This document shows positions 1 to 6,572 of a stretch of 18,754 nt of DNA, piece after piece. Position 1 is the first letter of the stretch. Each line of letters begins with the position of its first letter. The translations under genes were made by a program, and so were the position numbers. The notes under the pieces were generated by a model. It ran no database searches. It was not told the origin of the DNA and saw only the letters and a list, made by a program, of their open reading frames with translations. Origin of the DNA: Bacillota bacterium (GTDB taxonomy: Bacteria > Bacillota > Clostridia > Lachnospirales > Lachnospiraceae); the NCBI GenBank assembly GCA_023399455.1, contig JAEWPN010000100.1:1-18754 (forward strand). Reading direction: 5' to 3'.

Positions 1-91
1 CTGTAAAGAATTCTTATTGAAAGCATTTTATTTGAAATTTATATTTTTAAAGAAAAAATGTGAAAAAATGATAAAAAAAATAAAAAATCTA

Positions 92-120
92 TTTACTTTT
101 TAGGAAATGTGTAGTATACT
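92..120 (+). promoter_or_regulatory. Sigma70-type promoter for a small RNA
   Basis: The -35 hexamer TTTACT (92-97) and -10 hexamer TATACT (115-120) are separated by exactly 17 bp. An A-rich tract lies just upstream (about 57-90) and could act as an UP element. Transcription would start near 127 and run into the strong terminator at 258-295. A second, weaker pair, TTGAAA (17-22) and TATATT (40-45), also has 17-bp spacing, but the DNA is so AT-rich that it could be chance. Confidence 0.5.
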
Positions 121-126
121 TACTAT

Positions 127-295
127 CATGGGAAGGTAATAAATGGTAATTTGCTTATATGTGAAGTATATTTTTCGATACTAATCTGTGATGTGTAAAA
201 GGGGATGTTTATATAGGACTAGTATCGGATTGTATGTTTTGTATAAGCTAATTATAAGTTCCGTAGGAAATGAAAAGTTTCCTACGGAATTTTTT
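127..295 (+). ncRNA. Putative orphan structured small RNA (about 170 nt)
   Basis: The segment is bounded by a good promoter and a perfect intrinsic terminator and holds no open reading frame beyond about 13 codons. CGATACTA (176-183) pairs with TAGTATCG (220-227), extendable by a G:U and an A:T pair, giving a long-range stem before the terminator hairpin. It is not an obvious leader: the next plus-strand gene begins at 1632, beyond a convergent gene. I do not recognise a riboswitch class, 6S or SRP RNA in it. A 13-codon ORF (ATG at 143) preceded by GGAAGG could be a tiny peptide instead. Transcription is inferred from signals only. Confidence 0.35.
258..295 (+). terminator. Strong rho-independent terminator
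   Basis: TTCCGTAGGAAA (259-270) and its perfect complement TTTCCTACGGAA (278-289) form a 12-bp stem around a 7-nt loop, followed directly by T6 (290-295). The U-tract lies on the plus-strand side, so it stops rightward transcription. On the minus strand the stem is not followed by a T-run. Confidence 0.85.
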
Positions 296-357
296 ATATA
301 ATAGGAAAATGTTCCTATTACATAAATATGGCTGCACACCTTTGTTCTAGTGTACCC

Positions 358-634
358 TACCATCGTTTGACAAGGTCTTACTCGCCCTGAGCCATGAAAT
401 TTCCCTGATTTTCTGCGTTGTCCTCAATCGGCGTACGTCCAGTACGCCTCAATCGTCCGCCTTGAAAATTAGGAAAATTTATATGGTCAGGGTCGAAGAG
501 TCGGAAAGAGACAAATTTTCGTTTCTGCAAGGCACTTGACTAACGCGTACTGGACGTACGCGGAACAAAAGTAACGCAGTAGAAACAAAAATTTGTCCTT
601 ATCCGACCGTGTGTGACCTCGTCAAACGATGGTA
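358..634. mobile_element. MITE-like element with terminal inverted repeats and two internal hairpins
   Basis: The ends 358-377 and 615-634 are inverted repeats matching at 19 of 20 positions (core CCATCGTTTGAC), each bordered by TA, as expected for a TA target duplication of the IS630/Tc1-mariner type. Inside are two large imperfect hairpins. The first spans 385-492 and is capped by the dyad GGCGTAC/GTACGCC (430-448). The second spans 500-607 and is capped by GCGTAC/GTACGC (545-561). The two caps are reverse complements of each other. No transposase is encoded, so movement would need a trans-acting enzyme. Family assignment is inferred from the TA borders only. Confidence 0.65.
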
Positions 635-643
635 ATATAAGTT

Positions 644-694
644 AAGCATTAATGGAAATTCCACTATTTTTTCCCCGGAGTTTCATTAATGCTT
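644..694. repeat. Inverted repeat across the 3' end of the coiled-coil gene
   Basis: AAGCATTAATGGAAA (644-658) and TTTCATTAATGCTT (681-694) are near-perfect inverted repeats that flank the stop codon (664-666) of the minus-strand gene. Neither strand has a T-run after the stem, so it is not a classical terminator. It may protect the 3' end of the mRNA or may be a trace of the neighbouring MITE insertion. Confidence 0.45.
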
Positions 695-1215
695 CTTGCA
701 AGCTCTTGATTACCCCGGGTTATTTTTTTGCGTATTCCGCCGATACTTTTCAATACGGATGTGACGTGCTGTTCTTCAGAAGCTGGCCTCGGAGATGTCT
801 TGTGTTTCCGACGCTGCAATGGCTTGTGAGAAGCTGCAGCAGATGTTTGTACATGCGCCATTGTGCGTATTTGTGAGGAAGATTCAACAGCCGCTGCCGA
901 GGCTTTTGCTGCAACAGCTTCTATTTCTATCCGCATCGCCTCACTCTCGTTTCGAAGTTTCCCCATTTCCTCGGAAAGCATCGCGATTTGCGACAAAAGC
1001 TCCCTTTTCTCATTGGCTGCATTTTGCAAAGCTTCGTTATTCTTAATAATCTTATTTTCCAAAAGACTTACTTTAACATTTTCTTCAGACGCGATATTTT
1101 TTATTCGAGTTTTCAGATCGATAATGGCAGCGTTTAAACTTTCGTTTTCTTCGCGAAGAGCATTCAGAGTTATATCGGTCTGAGATACGTTATAGCCAAA
1201 TAAGCTTTTTTTCAT
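664..1215 (-). CDS. Coiled-coil protein of unknown function (DivIVA-like feel)
   Basis: This is a 183-aa soluble protein with no signal peptide or membrane segment. Residues about 15-110 are a long heptad-rich coiled coil with many Glu, Lys, Asn and Leu residues. This is followed by an Ala/Ser-rich stretch and a basic tail (RRKHKTSPRP and SIGGIRKKITRGN). The N-terminus (KKSLFGYNVSQTDITLNALREEN) resembles the short FGY segment that precedes the coiled coil in DivIVA/GpsB-type proteins; this is a loose resemblance, not a firm assignment. The start is ATG at 1215, with AAAGGA (1231-1226 on the minus strand) 10 nt upstream. The gene is transcribed away from the pel operon from the promoter at 1442-1470. 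Ser/Ala-rich low complexity in the second half suggests a scaffold or localisation role, but no function is shown. Confidence 0.75.
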   Translation of the reverse strand: MKKSLFGYNVSQTDITLNALREENESLNAAIIDLKTRIKNIASEENVKVSLLENKIIKNNEALQNAANEKRELLSQIAMLSEEMGKLRNESEAMRIEIEAVAAKASAAAVESSSQIRTMAHVQTSAAASHKPLQRRKHKTSPRPASEEQHVTSVLKSIGGIRKKITRGNQELARSINETPGKK

Positions 1216-1248
1216 GATTATTCATTCCTTTATTTTAGGGTTTTATCC

Positions 1249-1409
1249 AGGGCGTGTCTGAAAACTCATTGCACCGTTCTAAACTTCCCACTTTGCGGTA
1301 TACTGCGTCATAATTCTTGGGAACATATCCCGCTACGCCCCCAAATCATTCCTTGCCTCCCACAAAGGGGAACATTCAGCCCAGCACAAGCAGTTTTCAG
1401 ACACGCCCT
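1249..1409. mobile_element. Second MITE-like inverted-repeat element (161 bp)
   Basis: AGGGCGTGTCTGAAAACT (1249-1266) and its perfect 18-bp complement (1392-1409) bound a segment with no ORF. A subterminal imperfect repeat, TTCCCACTTTG near 1286 against CAAAGGGGAA near 1364, strengthens the fold-back. No clear target-site duplication could be assigned. The element lies between the promoter of the minus-strand coiled-coil gene and its start codon, so the mRNA leader would carry it whole. Confidence 0.6.
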
Positions 1410-1441
1410 AGGGTCAAAAGGTATTTTGCCCTGATATCATA

Positions 1442-1470
1442 ATATTAGCCTAAGCAGATTATGTTGTCAA
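1442..1470 (-). promoter_or_regulatory. Promoter of the coiled-coil gene
   Basis: On the minus strand a perfect -35 TTGACA (1470-1465) is followed after 17 bp by TAATAT (1447-1442). TATTAT at 1444-1439 is an alternative -10 with a longer, 20-bp spacer. Transcription would start near 1435 and pass through the inverted-repeat element before reaching the start codon at 1215, giving a leader of about 220 nt. The -35 also forms an inverted pair with TTGACA on the plus strand at 1484-1489. Confidence 0.55.
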
Positions 1471-1505
1471 TGTCGGACGGATTTTGACATTTTTCGAGCC
1501 GGAGC

Positions 1506-1526
1506 ATACGCGAAGAGCGTATTTTT
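1506..1526 (+). promoter_or_regulatory. Small dyad with T-tract upstream of the pel promoter
   Basis: ATACGC (1506-1511) and GCGTAT (1517-1522) form a 6-bp stem around GAAGA, followed by T5. It could be a weak terminator insulating the operon from rightward read-through, or an operator. The stem is short and no transcript is known to enter it, so confidence is low. Confidence 0.25.
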
Positions 1527-1550
1527 ATATACTAAAATTGGGATTTTTAC

Positions 1551-1579
1551 TTGAATCCATACATGCGATGTATTATAGT
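1551..1579 (+). promoter_or_regulatory. Candidate pel operon promoter with operator dyad in its spacer
   Basis: TTGAAT (1551-1556) and TATAGT (1574-1579) are separated by 17 bp, and the start codon lies at 1632. The spacer contains a perfect dyad, ATACAT-GCG-ATGTAT (1559-1573), that fills the space between the two hexamers and abuts the -10. A dimeric regulator bound there would sit under RNA polymerase, a common repressor arrangement. No c-di-GMP riboswitch was recognised in the leader. Confidence 0.45.
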
Positions 1580-1631
1580 TATATTCAAGATTCAATTCGT
1601 TTTTATCAAAAGCGGGAGAAAAGATTATAGT

Positions 1632-3809
1632 ATGAGCAGCATATTGATCGTAGGCGGTTACGGTACCTTTACGGAGGAATTGATCAACAAATTCTATAAA
1701 GAGAAATGGCAAATCTACACGCTGACAAATAGCCGGAGGCTTGTAAAGCCCGCACATGTATTTGAGCAGTATACCTTCGCCTATGACAGCGGCAGCGTGG
1801 AAGAGGTCATAACGAGCTGCCGTCCGGATGCGATTTTGTTCACAGGGGCTTATGACCCGCTTTATCGGTGGGAGGATGAGCACGTGCAGGAGGAATCTCT
1901 GAATTACATTGCCGGACTGAGCAATCTTCTTATGTCCGCAGTGGCCTTTGGAGTGCGGCATTTTGTATATGTGTCCTCAGATAGGGTGTATGAGGATGAA
2001 TATGCGGTGGATATCAGGGAGGAGATGCCGGTTTCACCTAATAGCTTTCAGGGGATGACGATTTCCCAAGGAGAGAACCTGGCGATGCACTTTAATGCGA
2101 CGACGCAGATGGAAGTGACGATCCTGCGCATTGCCCGTATGTACGGGATTCCTGTGAACCGAGAGTCTTGCACCGATATTTATTCCAGGATGTGCATGAA
2201 GGCGTTAGTATCAGGCAGACTGTCTGTGAACGCGAAGCGGGTGCTGTCTGCGCTGTATGTGAAGGACGGCGTGGAAGCGGTGTATCTTTTGATCGATGCG
2301 CCGGAAAGAAAGCACAGACTTTACCATGTTTCTTCCATGGAGGAAGTAACCGAAGACGAGGTTGCTGAGATCATCCGGGAAAAATATTCTCATCCTGTGG
2401 AAATCGTGGACCGCACGATAGGTCTGCGCCAGCGGGTTATTTTATCCAACGAAAGATTTTGCTCGGAATTCCCCTTTCAGGTAAGGAACGGGTACGAAGA
2501 AATGATTCCTATGATTATCGCTCACATGAAGCGCCATAAGAATCTTTTTTTACATAATGACGAACAATATGAGGGCAAGAGGTTTCAGGACCGGATGTTC
2601 CGTCTGCTGAAAAAGGCGGTTCCGTTTTTGGAGACCGTAATCTTTTTCTTTCCGGTTTATTTTTTGAACATCCAAGCAGAGGGCGGCTCTTATTTGGGAC
2701 AGATTAATTTCTACTTGTTATATGTACTTCTTTTTGCGGTGGTACACGGCAGGCAGCAGGCAATTTTCTCCGCCTTGCTCAGCGTAATCGGCTACTGCTC
2801 CGGGCAGATGTATACGACTTCTGGATTTTCCTTATTAATAGATATCAATACTTACATATGGACTGCACAGATTTTTATTGTGGGCCTGACAGTGGGACAT
2901 TTGAAGGATAAGTTCCGCGAGACGGAGGAGGACAAGAACGAGCGGATCGACTTTCTCTCGGACAGGCTGAGCGATATTACTGTAATCAATTCCAGCAATA
3001 CGAGGATCAAGAATTATTTTGCGGAAAAATTGATCAGCAGTGCGGAAGGTGTCGGACGTATTTACGAAATCACCTCAAGGCTCGAACGGGCCAAGACGGG
3101 AGAGGTGCTGTTTTCTGCTCTCGATACTCTATCCGAGATCATGGAGACGAGAGACGTTTCGATTTATCTCGTTTCCAACGAGAACTATTGCCGCCTGGCC
3201 TCGGCTTCCAGCGAGAAGGCCCGTTCCCTGGGCAAATCGTTGGCAATAGCCGACTATGGGGCAATGTTTGACGTGATGATGAGGAAACAGGTTTATATCA
3301 ACCGGTCGTTAGACACCGAGCTTCCCATGATGGGAAGCGCACTTTTTGACGATAAAGGCATTATGAGAATCGTTGTGCTGCTCTGGAATATTCCCTATGA
3401 GCAGATGACTTTGTATCAGGCGAACCTTCTGACGGTGGTGGGTGCCCTCGTATATTCCATGGTAGTCCGCGATGCAGATTATATGGATGCGCTGGCATAC
3501 CGCAGATTTCTTCCCGGAACGGGTATCCTTCAGGAGGAGGCATTCGAGTCGATGTTAGATATTTATCGGAATGCGGGAGAGAAGGGGTATGCGCAGTCCA
3601 GCGTTCTCTATATTCAATCAGAAGGCATGCCGCTTACGGAGCTAAGCAGTAAGATTCGTTTGCTGCTGCGCGACACGGATTATGCGGGAGTGGTAGCGGG
3701 AGGCGGTATAGCGGTGCTTCTGACCAATACGAATAAGAACGAGGCGGCATATGTAAAGGCACGCCTGGAAGAAAATGGGATCGTTACTTATCAGGAGCAG
3801 AAAATATGA
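1632..3809 (+). CDS. pelD: PelD-like c-di-GMP receptor with N-terminal degenerate SDR domain
   Basis: A 725-aa inner-membrane receptor expected to activate Pel polymer synthesis when it binds c-di-GMP. Residues 1-300 are an extended SDR (epimerase-like) Rossmann domain with the nucleotide loop GGYGTFT (8-14) and the strand VSSDRVY (114-120). The catalytic Tyr and Lys of YxxxK are replaced by Q140 and I144, so it is probably not an active epimerase. Four membrane helices follow (about 331-423), then a GAF domain (about 473-615) and a degenerate GGDEF domain (about 620-725). The GGDEF signature is AGGGI, but the inhibitory-site RxxD is kept as R680-D683, five residues before it, as in Pseudomonas PelD. 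ATG 1632 is chosen over the upstream in-frame TTG at 1551 because the Rossmann fold begins directly after it; the Shine-Dalgarno (GGGAGA at 1614) is weak and distant. The stop overlaps pelE by ATGA. Confidence 0.85.
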   Translation: MSSILIVGGYGTFTEELINKFYKEKWQIYTLTNSRRLVKPAHVFEQYTFAYDSGSVEEVITSCRPDAILFTGAYDPLYRWEDEHVQEESLNYIAGLSNLLMSAVAFGVRHFVYVSSDRVYEDEYAVDIREEMPVSPNSFQGMTISQGENLAMHFNATTQMEVTILRIARMYGIPVNRESCTDIYSRMCMKALVSGRLSVNAKRVLSALYVKDGVEAVYLLIDAPERKHRLYHVSSMEEVTEDEVAEIIREKYSHPVEIVDRTIGLRQRVILSNERFCSEFPFQVRNGYEEMIPMIIAHMKRHKNLFLHNDEQYEGKRFQDRMFRLLKKAVPFLETVIFFFPVYFLNIQAEGGSYLGQINFYLLYVLLFAVVHGRQQAIFSALLSVIGYCSGQMYTTSGFSLLIDINTYIWTAQIFIVGLTVGHLKDKFRETEEDKNERIDFLSDRLSDITVINSSNTRIKNYFAEKLISSAEGVGRIYEITSRLERAKTGEVLFSALDTLSEIMETRDVSIYLVSNENYCRLASASSEKARSLGKSLAIADYGAMFDVMMRKQVYINRSLDTELPMMGSALFDDKGIMRIVVLLWNIPYEQMTLYQANLLTVVGALVYSMVVRDADYMDALAYRRFLPGTGILQEEAFESMLDIYRNAGEKGYAQSSVLYIQSEGMPLTELSSKIRLLLRDTDYAGVVAGGGIAVLLTNTNKNEAAYVKARLEENGIVTYQEQKI

Positions 3810-4729
3810 CAGGGATTGGACCGGTTATGGCAATTTGCATAGGAAATGTACTCGTGGCATTAGGTATATTCTTCTGGGCCTGCTTCCAGAAAAAGGGCAG
3901 GCGCAGCACAGGATTCTTAATCGCATGGTTCATTTTTATCGTTCCTTTCTTCGGACTATTGTATCTGCTGCTCAGCCGTTTTATTAGTTTTTTGAATCGC
4001 AGGAAGAACGTGGATATGAGCGATGTAAGCTTCAGTCAGGAGAGAGAGAAGCTTGTTCTGCCTCCGGATCTGGAGACGGAGATGAATTATGTTCCTATTC
4101 AGGATGCCATGGCGGTTTCGGATACTTTAAGCCTTCGCCGCCTGATTCTGGATGCGCTTAGAAACGATGCGAAGAGAACTGTGGCCAGTATTGCGGTAGC
4201 CATGAACAGCAAGGATACGGAGACTTCCCATTATGCGGCATCAGTTATTCTCGATGCGTTGTCGGAGTTTCGTTCCACCGCTCAGAATATGATCGAGCAT
4301 ACCCAGAAGCTTCCGGAGGACGTGGAGATGAACCTGCTTACCTTCGACTATATCCATGAGGTGCTGAAGATGAAGATTATGACGAATATGGAGCAGGAAG
4401 CTTATATTTACACACTGGATAATGTTGCGGAGAATCTTTTTACCCATAATCTTTGGTATATGAGTGCGACTCATTATCTTTGGATGACAGATTGGTTTAT
4501 TAGCCTTAAGGACTATAATATGGCGGATAAGTGGGTATCCAGAGCCGGACAGTACAGACCTAATGTGCTGGATACTTTTAAGGCGAGACTGCATTTATAT
4601 TATAATCAGCGCAATCAGACAGCTTTTTTCGAATGTCTGGATGAGCTTGGCGATAGTGATGTGGCAGTGGATGAAGAGATTCTGAATCTGTTTCGATTGT
4701 ACGGTAACCAGAAGGATAGGAGCTTATGA
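3806..4729 (+). CDS. pelE: PelE-like membrane/helical-repeat protein
   Basis: A 307-aa protein with two N-terminal membrane helices (residues about 8-26 and 34-60) and a cytosolic all-helical part of about 240 residues that reads like TPR or HEAT repeats. Examples are the SLRRLILDALRNDAKRTVASIAVAMNSKD segment, compact hydrophobic helix pairs around HYAASVILDALSEF, and NLWYMSATHYLWMTDWF. In the Pel family PelE pairs with PelD and PelG in the membrane synthase complex and is thought to link the c-di-GMP receptor to the glycosyltransferase. Position between PelD and the PelA-like gene, the ATGA overlaps on both sides, and the two-helix-plus-repeat layout are the main support. Primary sequence divergence makes the symbol less certain than for PelF and PelG. 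Confidence 0.72.
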   Translation: MTGIGPVMAICIGNVLVALGIFFWACFQKKGRRSTGFLIAWFIFIVPFFGLLYLLLSRFISFLNRRKNVDMSDVSFSQEREKLVLPPDLETEMNYVPIQDAMAVSDTLSLRRLILDALRNDAKRTVASIAVAMNSKDTETSHYAASVILDALSEFRSTAQNMIEHTQKLPEDVEMNLLTFDYIHEVLKMKIMTNMEQEAYIYTLDNVAENLFTHNLWYMSATHYLWMTDWFISLKDYNMADKWVSRAGQYRPNVLDTFKARLHLYYNQRNQTAFFECLDELGDSDVAVDEEILNLFRLYGNQKDRSL

Positions 4730-6552
4730 TTTCAAAAGGAAATTATTTTGTAATTTTCATATTGTTGTTTATGGTCTTTGTCATGTTCATGTTTGCAGGT
4801 GTTTCGTCCAATGTACTGTCGGCTACATCGGAAAATACCAGAGCTGAAGATAAGGCCGAGGTCAGCTATGAGGACAGAGAGGTCTTTCCTGCGCAGCAGA
4901 AGCGGAGTGTTGCCATCCTCACATCATACGGTGAAAATGCAGTTTCCAGGCTTCTTGAGGAATGGTGTGTTTATAATAAATATCCCTATCAGCTTTATAC
5001 CTCGTGGGTGCCGGAGGAGGAAATAGGTGCCTATGATTTGCTGCTGTTCGGAGATTATGAGCTGACGGCTAAGAACAGCGATATTCTATACTCCTATGCG
5101 AAGCTGGGCAAGACTATGATTTTTACAAAGCTTCCGGTTTATGATGAGATTGCTGGAGATTCGCGGTTTGCCGCCTTTTTTGGCATCAAAGAGGGAGTAG
5201 AGGGAGAAATGAAGGCGGACGGAATCAAGATATTTTCTAATTTCATGCTGAATAAGGAGAGAGTGTATAAAGAAGGTGATTACTTCGGGGAGGAGGATGA
5301 CACTCAGATTGAAGTACCGTATTATTCACTGACGTCGGGTTATGAAGTGTATGCGGTAGGTGTCCTGGAGAACCAGAAGGAGCTTGGCATCGAGGTTAAG
5401 GATTTGCCGCCTCTTCTTTGGAAGACTACCACTGAGAAGTCTTTCATTTTCTCGGTGAACAGCGATATCTTTGATGGAATGCCCCTGCTCGGTATCCTTA
5501 CCGGCTTCATGGCACAGGAGGGAGACGTATTTCTTTATCCCATAGTAAATGCCCAGACGATTTCGGTGCTGAATTATCCGTATTTTTCCGGCGAAAACGA
5601 TGAGACGATGCAGAAGTTATACAGCCGCAGCTCCGAGGCGGTAGCCAGAGATCTGCTTTGGTCTAACATTGTCCAGATATTGAAAAATTACGGCAGTTCC
5701 TATAGCTTTTTTGCTTCTTCGAAATTGGATTACGGGTCGGACGAAGTGGAACGCGCAGATTATCTTAATTTTTACCTGCGGGAGATAAGCAAGCTTCCGG
5801 GTGATATGGGATTGTCCTTCGGCCATGTGTCGGATACGGGCCTGAATGAGATACAAAAGGATAACCAGCAGTTTTTGGAGAAAAACCTGCCGGAATACGG
5901 CTTTACGGCTTTATACGCGGCGGACTTTAAGCCTGAGGAAATGACAGAGAATTCGAAATACGAGAATCTGAAGGATATAAGGCTGATTATGTCGGGATAT
6001 GAGGAAGGGGATTCCCTGATAGATTTTCTGGACGGCGGCATTCTCTCTGTGAAATTCAATCTGGATGGTTACCAGCATGAGACAATGGACGACCTGCGCA
6101 TGATTTGTGTAGAAAATGCTCTGGGAATGTGTAACATGGAGGTGGATATCGGACGGGTATTTTATCCTGAAAGCGACGAGGACGAATGGAACAATCTAAG
6201 CCTGAAATGGTCCAGGGGCGATACGTATTTCAAGGATTTTTCCAAGCTGGATACGGTATCCTTGTATGAGATGGAAAAGCGTATCAGACGCTTTATGGCG
6301 CTTGATTATGTTTATGAGCGGGACGAAGAGGGCATAATGGTTCGGATGAAGAATTTCGAAGAAGAGGCTTACTTCGTGCTCTGTACCTATAATAACAGCG
6401 TGCAATCTGCAGAGAATGCCGATGTGGAGCAACTTTCCGATACGGCTTACCTGATAAGGGCTTTGGCTCCGGAGATAAGGATTCGTTTATCGGAGGAAAA
6501 TGTCCTGGAAAAGCCGGAAAATAACAGGACGGTTCCCAGTAACCCGCAGTAA
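4726..6552 (+). CDS. pelA: PelA-like membrane-anchored protein (DUF2194 / PelA deacetylase-like type)
   Basis: A 608-aa protein anchored by one N-terminal helix (about residues 8-27) with the bulk outside the membrane. Residues about 60-270 look like a Rossmann/flavodoxin-like alpha-beta domain (SVAILTSYG, YDLLLFGDYELT, KTMIFTK). Residues about 275-530 occupy the place of the polysaccharide deacetylase barrel, and the last about 70 residues look like a beta-rich cap. Gram-positive Pel operons carry a PelA homologue that keeps the deacetylase part and lacks the N-terminal hydrolase; this protein fits in position, anchor and length. No DDG-type metal-binding motif or HxxxH is visible: the expected place reads NYPYFSGEND (about 281-290), and only one His (H367, in SFGHVSD) stands near the expected second motif. 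It may be a diverged or inactive deacetylase. The start overlaps pelE by ATGA. Confidence 0.65.
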   Translation: MISKGNYFVIFILLFMVFVMFMFAGVSSNVLSATSENTRAEDKAEVSYEDREVFPAQQKRSVAILTSYGENAVSRLLEEWCVYNKYPYQLYTSWVPEEEIGAYDLLLFGDYELTAKNSDILYSYAKLGKTMIFTKLPVYDEIAGDSRFAAFFGIKEGVEGEMKADGIKIFSNFMLNKERVYKEGDYFGEEDDTQIEVPYYSLTSGYEVYAVGVLENQKELGIEVKDLPPLLWKTTTEKSFIFSVNSDIFDGMPLLGILTGFMAQEGDVFLYPIVNAQTISVLNYPYFSGENDETMQKLYSRSSEAVARDLLWSNIVQILKNYGSSYSFFASSKLDYGSDEVERADYLNFYLREISKLPGDMGLSFGHVSDTGLNEIQKDNQQFLEKNLPEYGFTALYAADFKPEEMTENSKYENLKDIRLIMSGYEEGDSLIDFLDGGILSVKFNLDGYQHETMDDLRMICVENALGMCNMEVDIGRVFYPESDEDEWNNLSLKWSRGDTYFKDFSKLDTVSLYEMEKRIRRFMALDYVYERDEEGIMVRMKNFEEEAYFVLCTYNNSVQSAENADVEQLSDTAYLIRALAPEIRIRLSEENVLEKPENNRTVPSNPQ

Positions 6553-6572
6553 GACTGGCAGGAGGATTGGAT

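Noticed and set aside
181..363. 60-aa minus-strand ORF
   Set aside because: It runs antisense through the terminator stem and the small-RNA region, ends in AT-rich DNA, has no ribosome binding site and no family-like sequence.
358..634. CRISPR array or attachment site
   Set aside because: The repeats are inverted and nested, not direct and evenly spaced, and no integrase or cas gene is nearby.
1551..1631. N-terminal extension of PelD from TTG 1551
   Set aside because: The codons overlap the promoter hexamers and operator dyad, and the Rossmann loop starts right after ATG 1632.
1471..1631. c-di-GMP riboswitch in the pel leader
   Set aside because: I looked for the conserved class I segments and found none; the leader is short and AT-rich.
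1467..1961. 164-aa minus-strand ORF overlapping the pelD start
   Set aside because: It is a shadow of pelD and its promoter, and crosses the divergent regulatory region.
1632..2531. Functional UDP-sugar 4-epimerase supplying the Pel precursor
   Set aside because: The catalytic Tyr and Lys are missing (Q140, I144), so precursor epimerisation must come from elsewhere in the genome.
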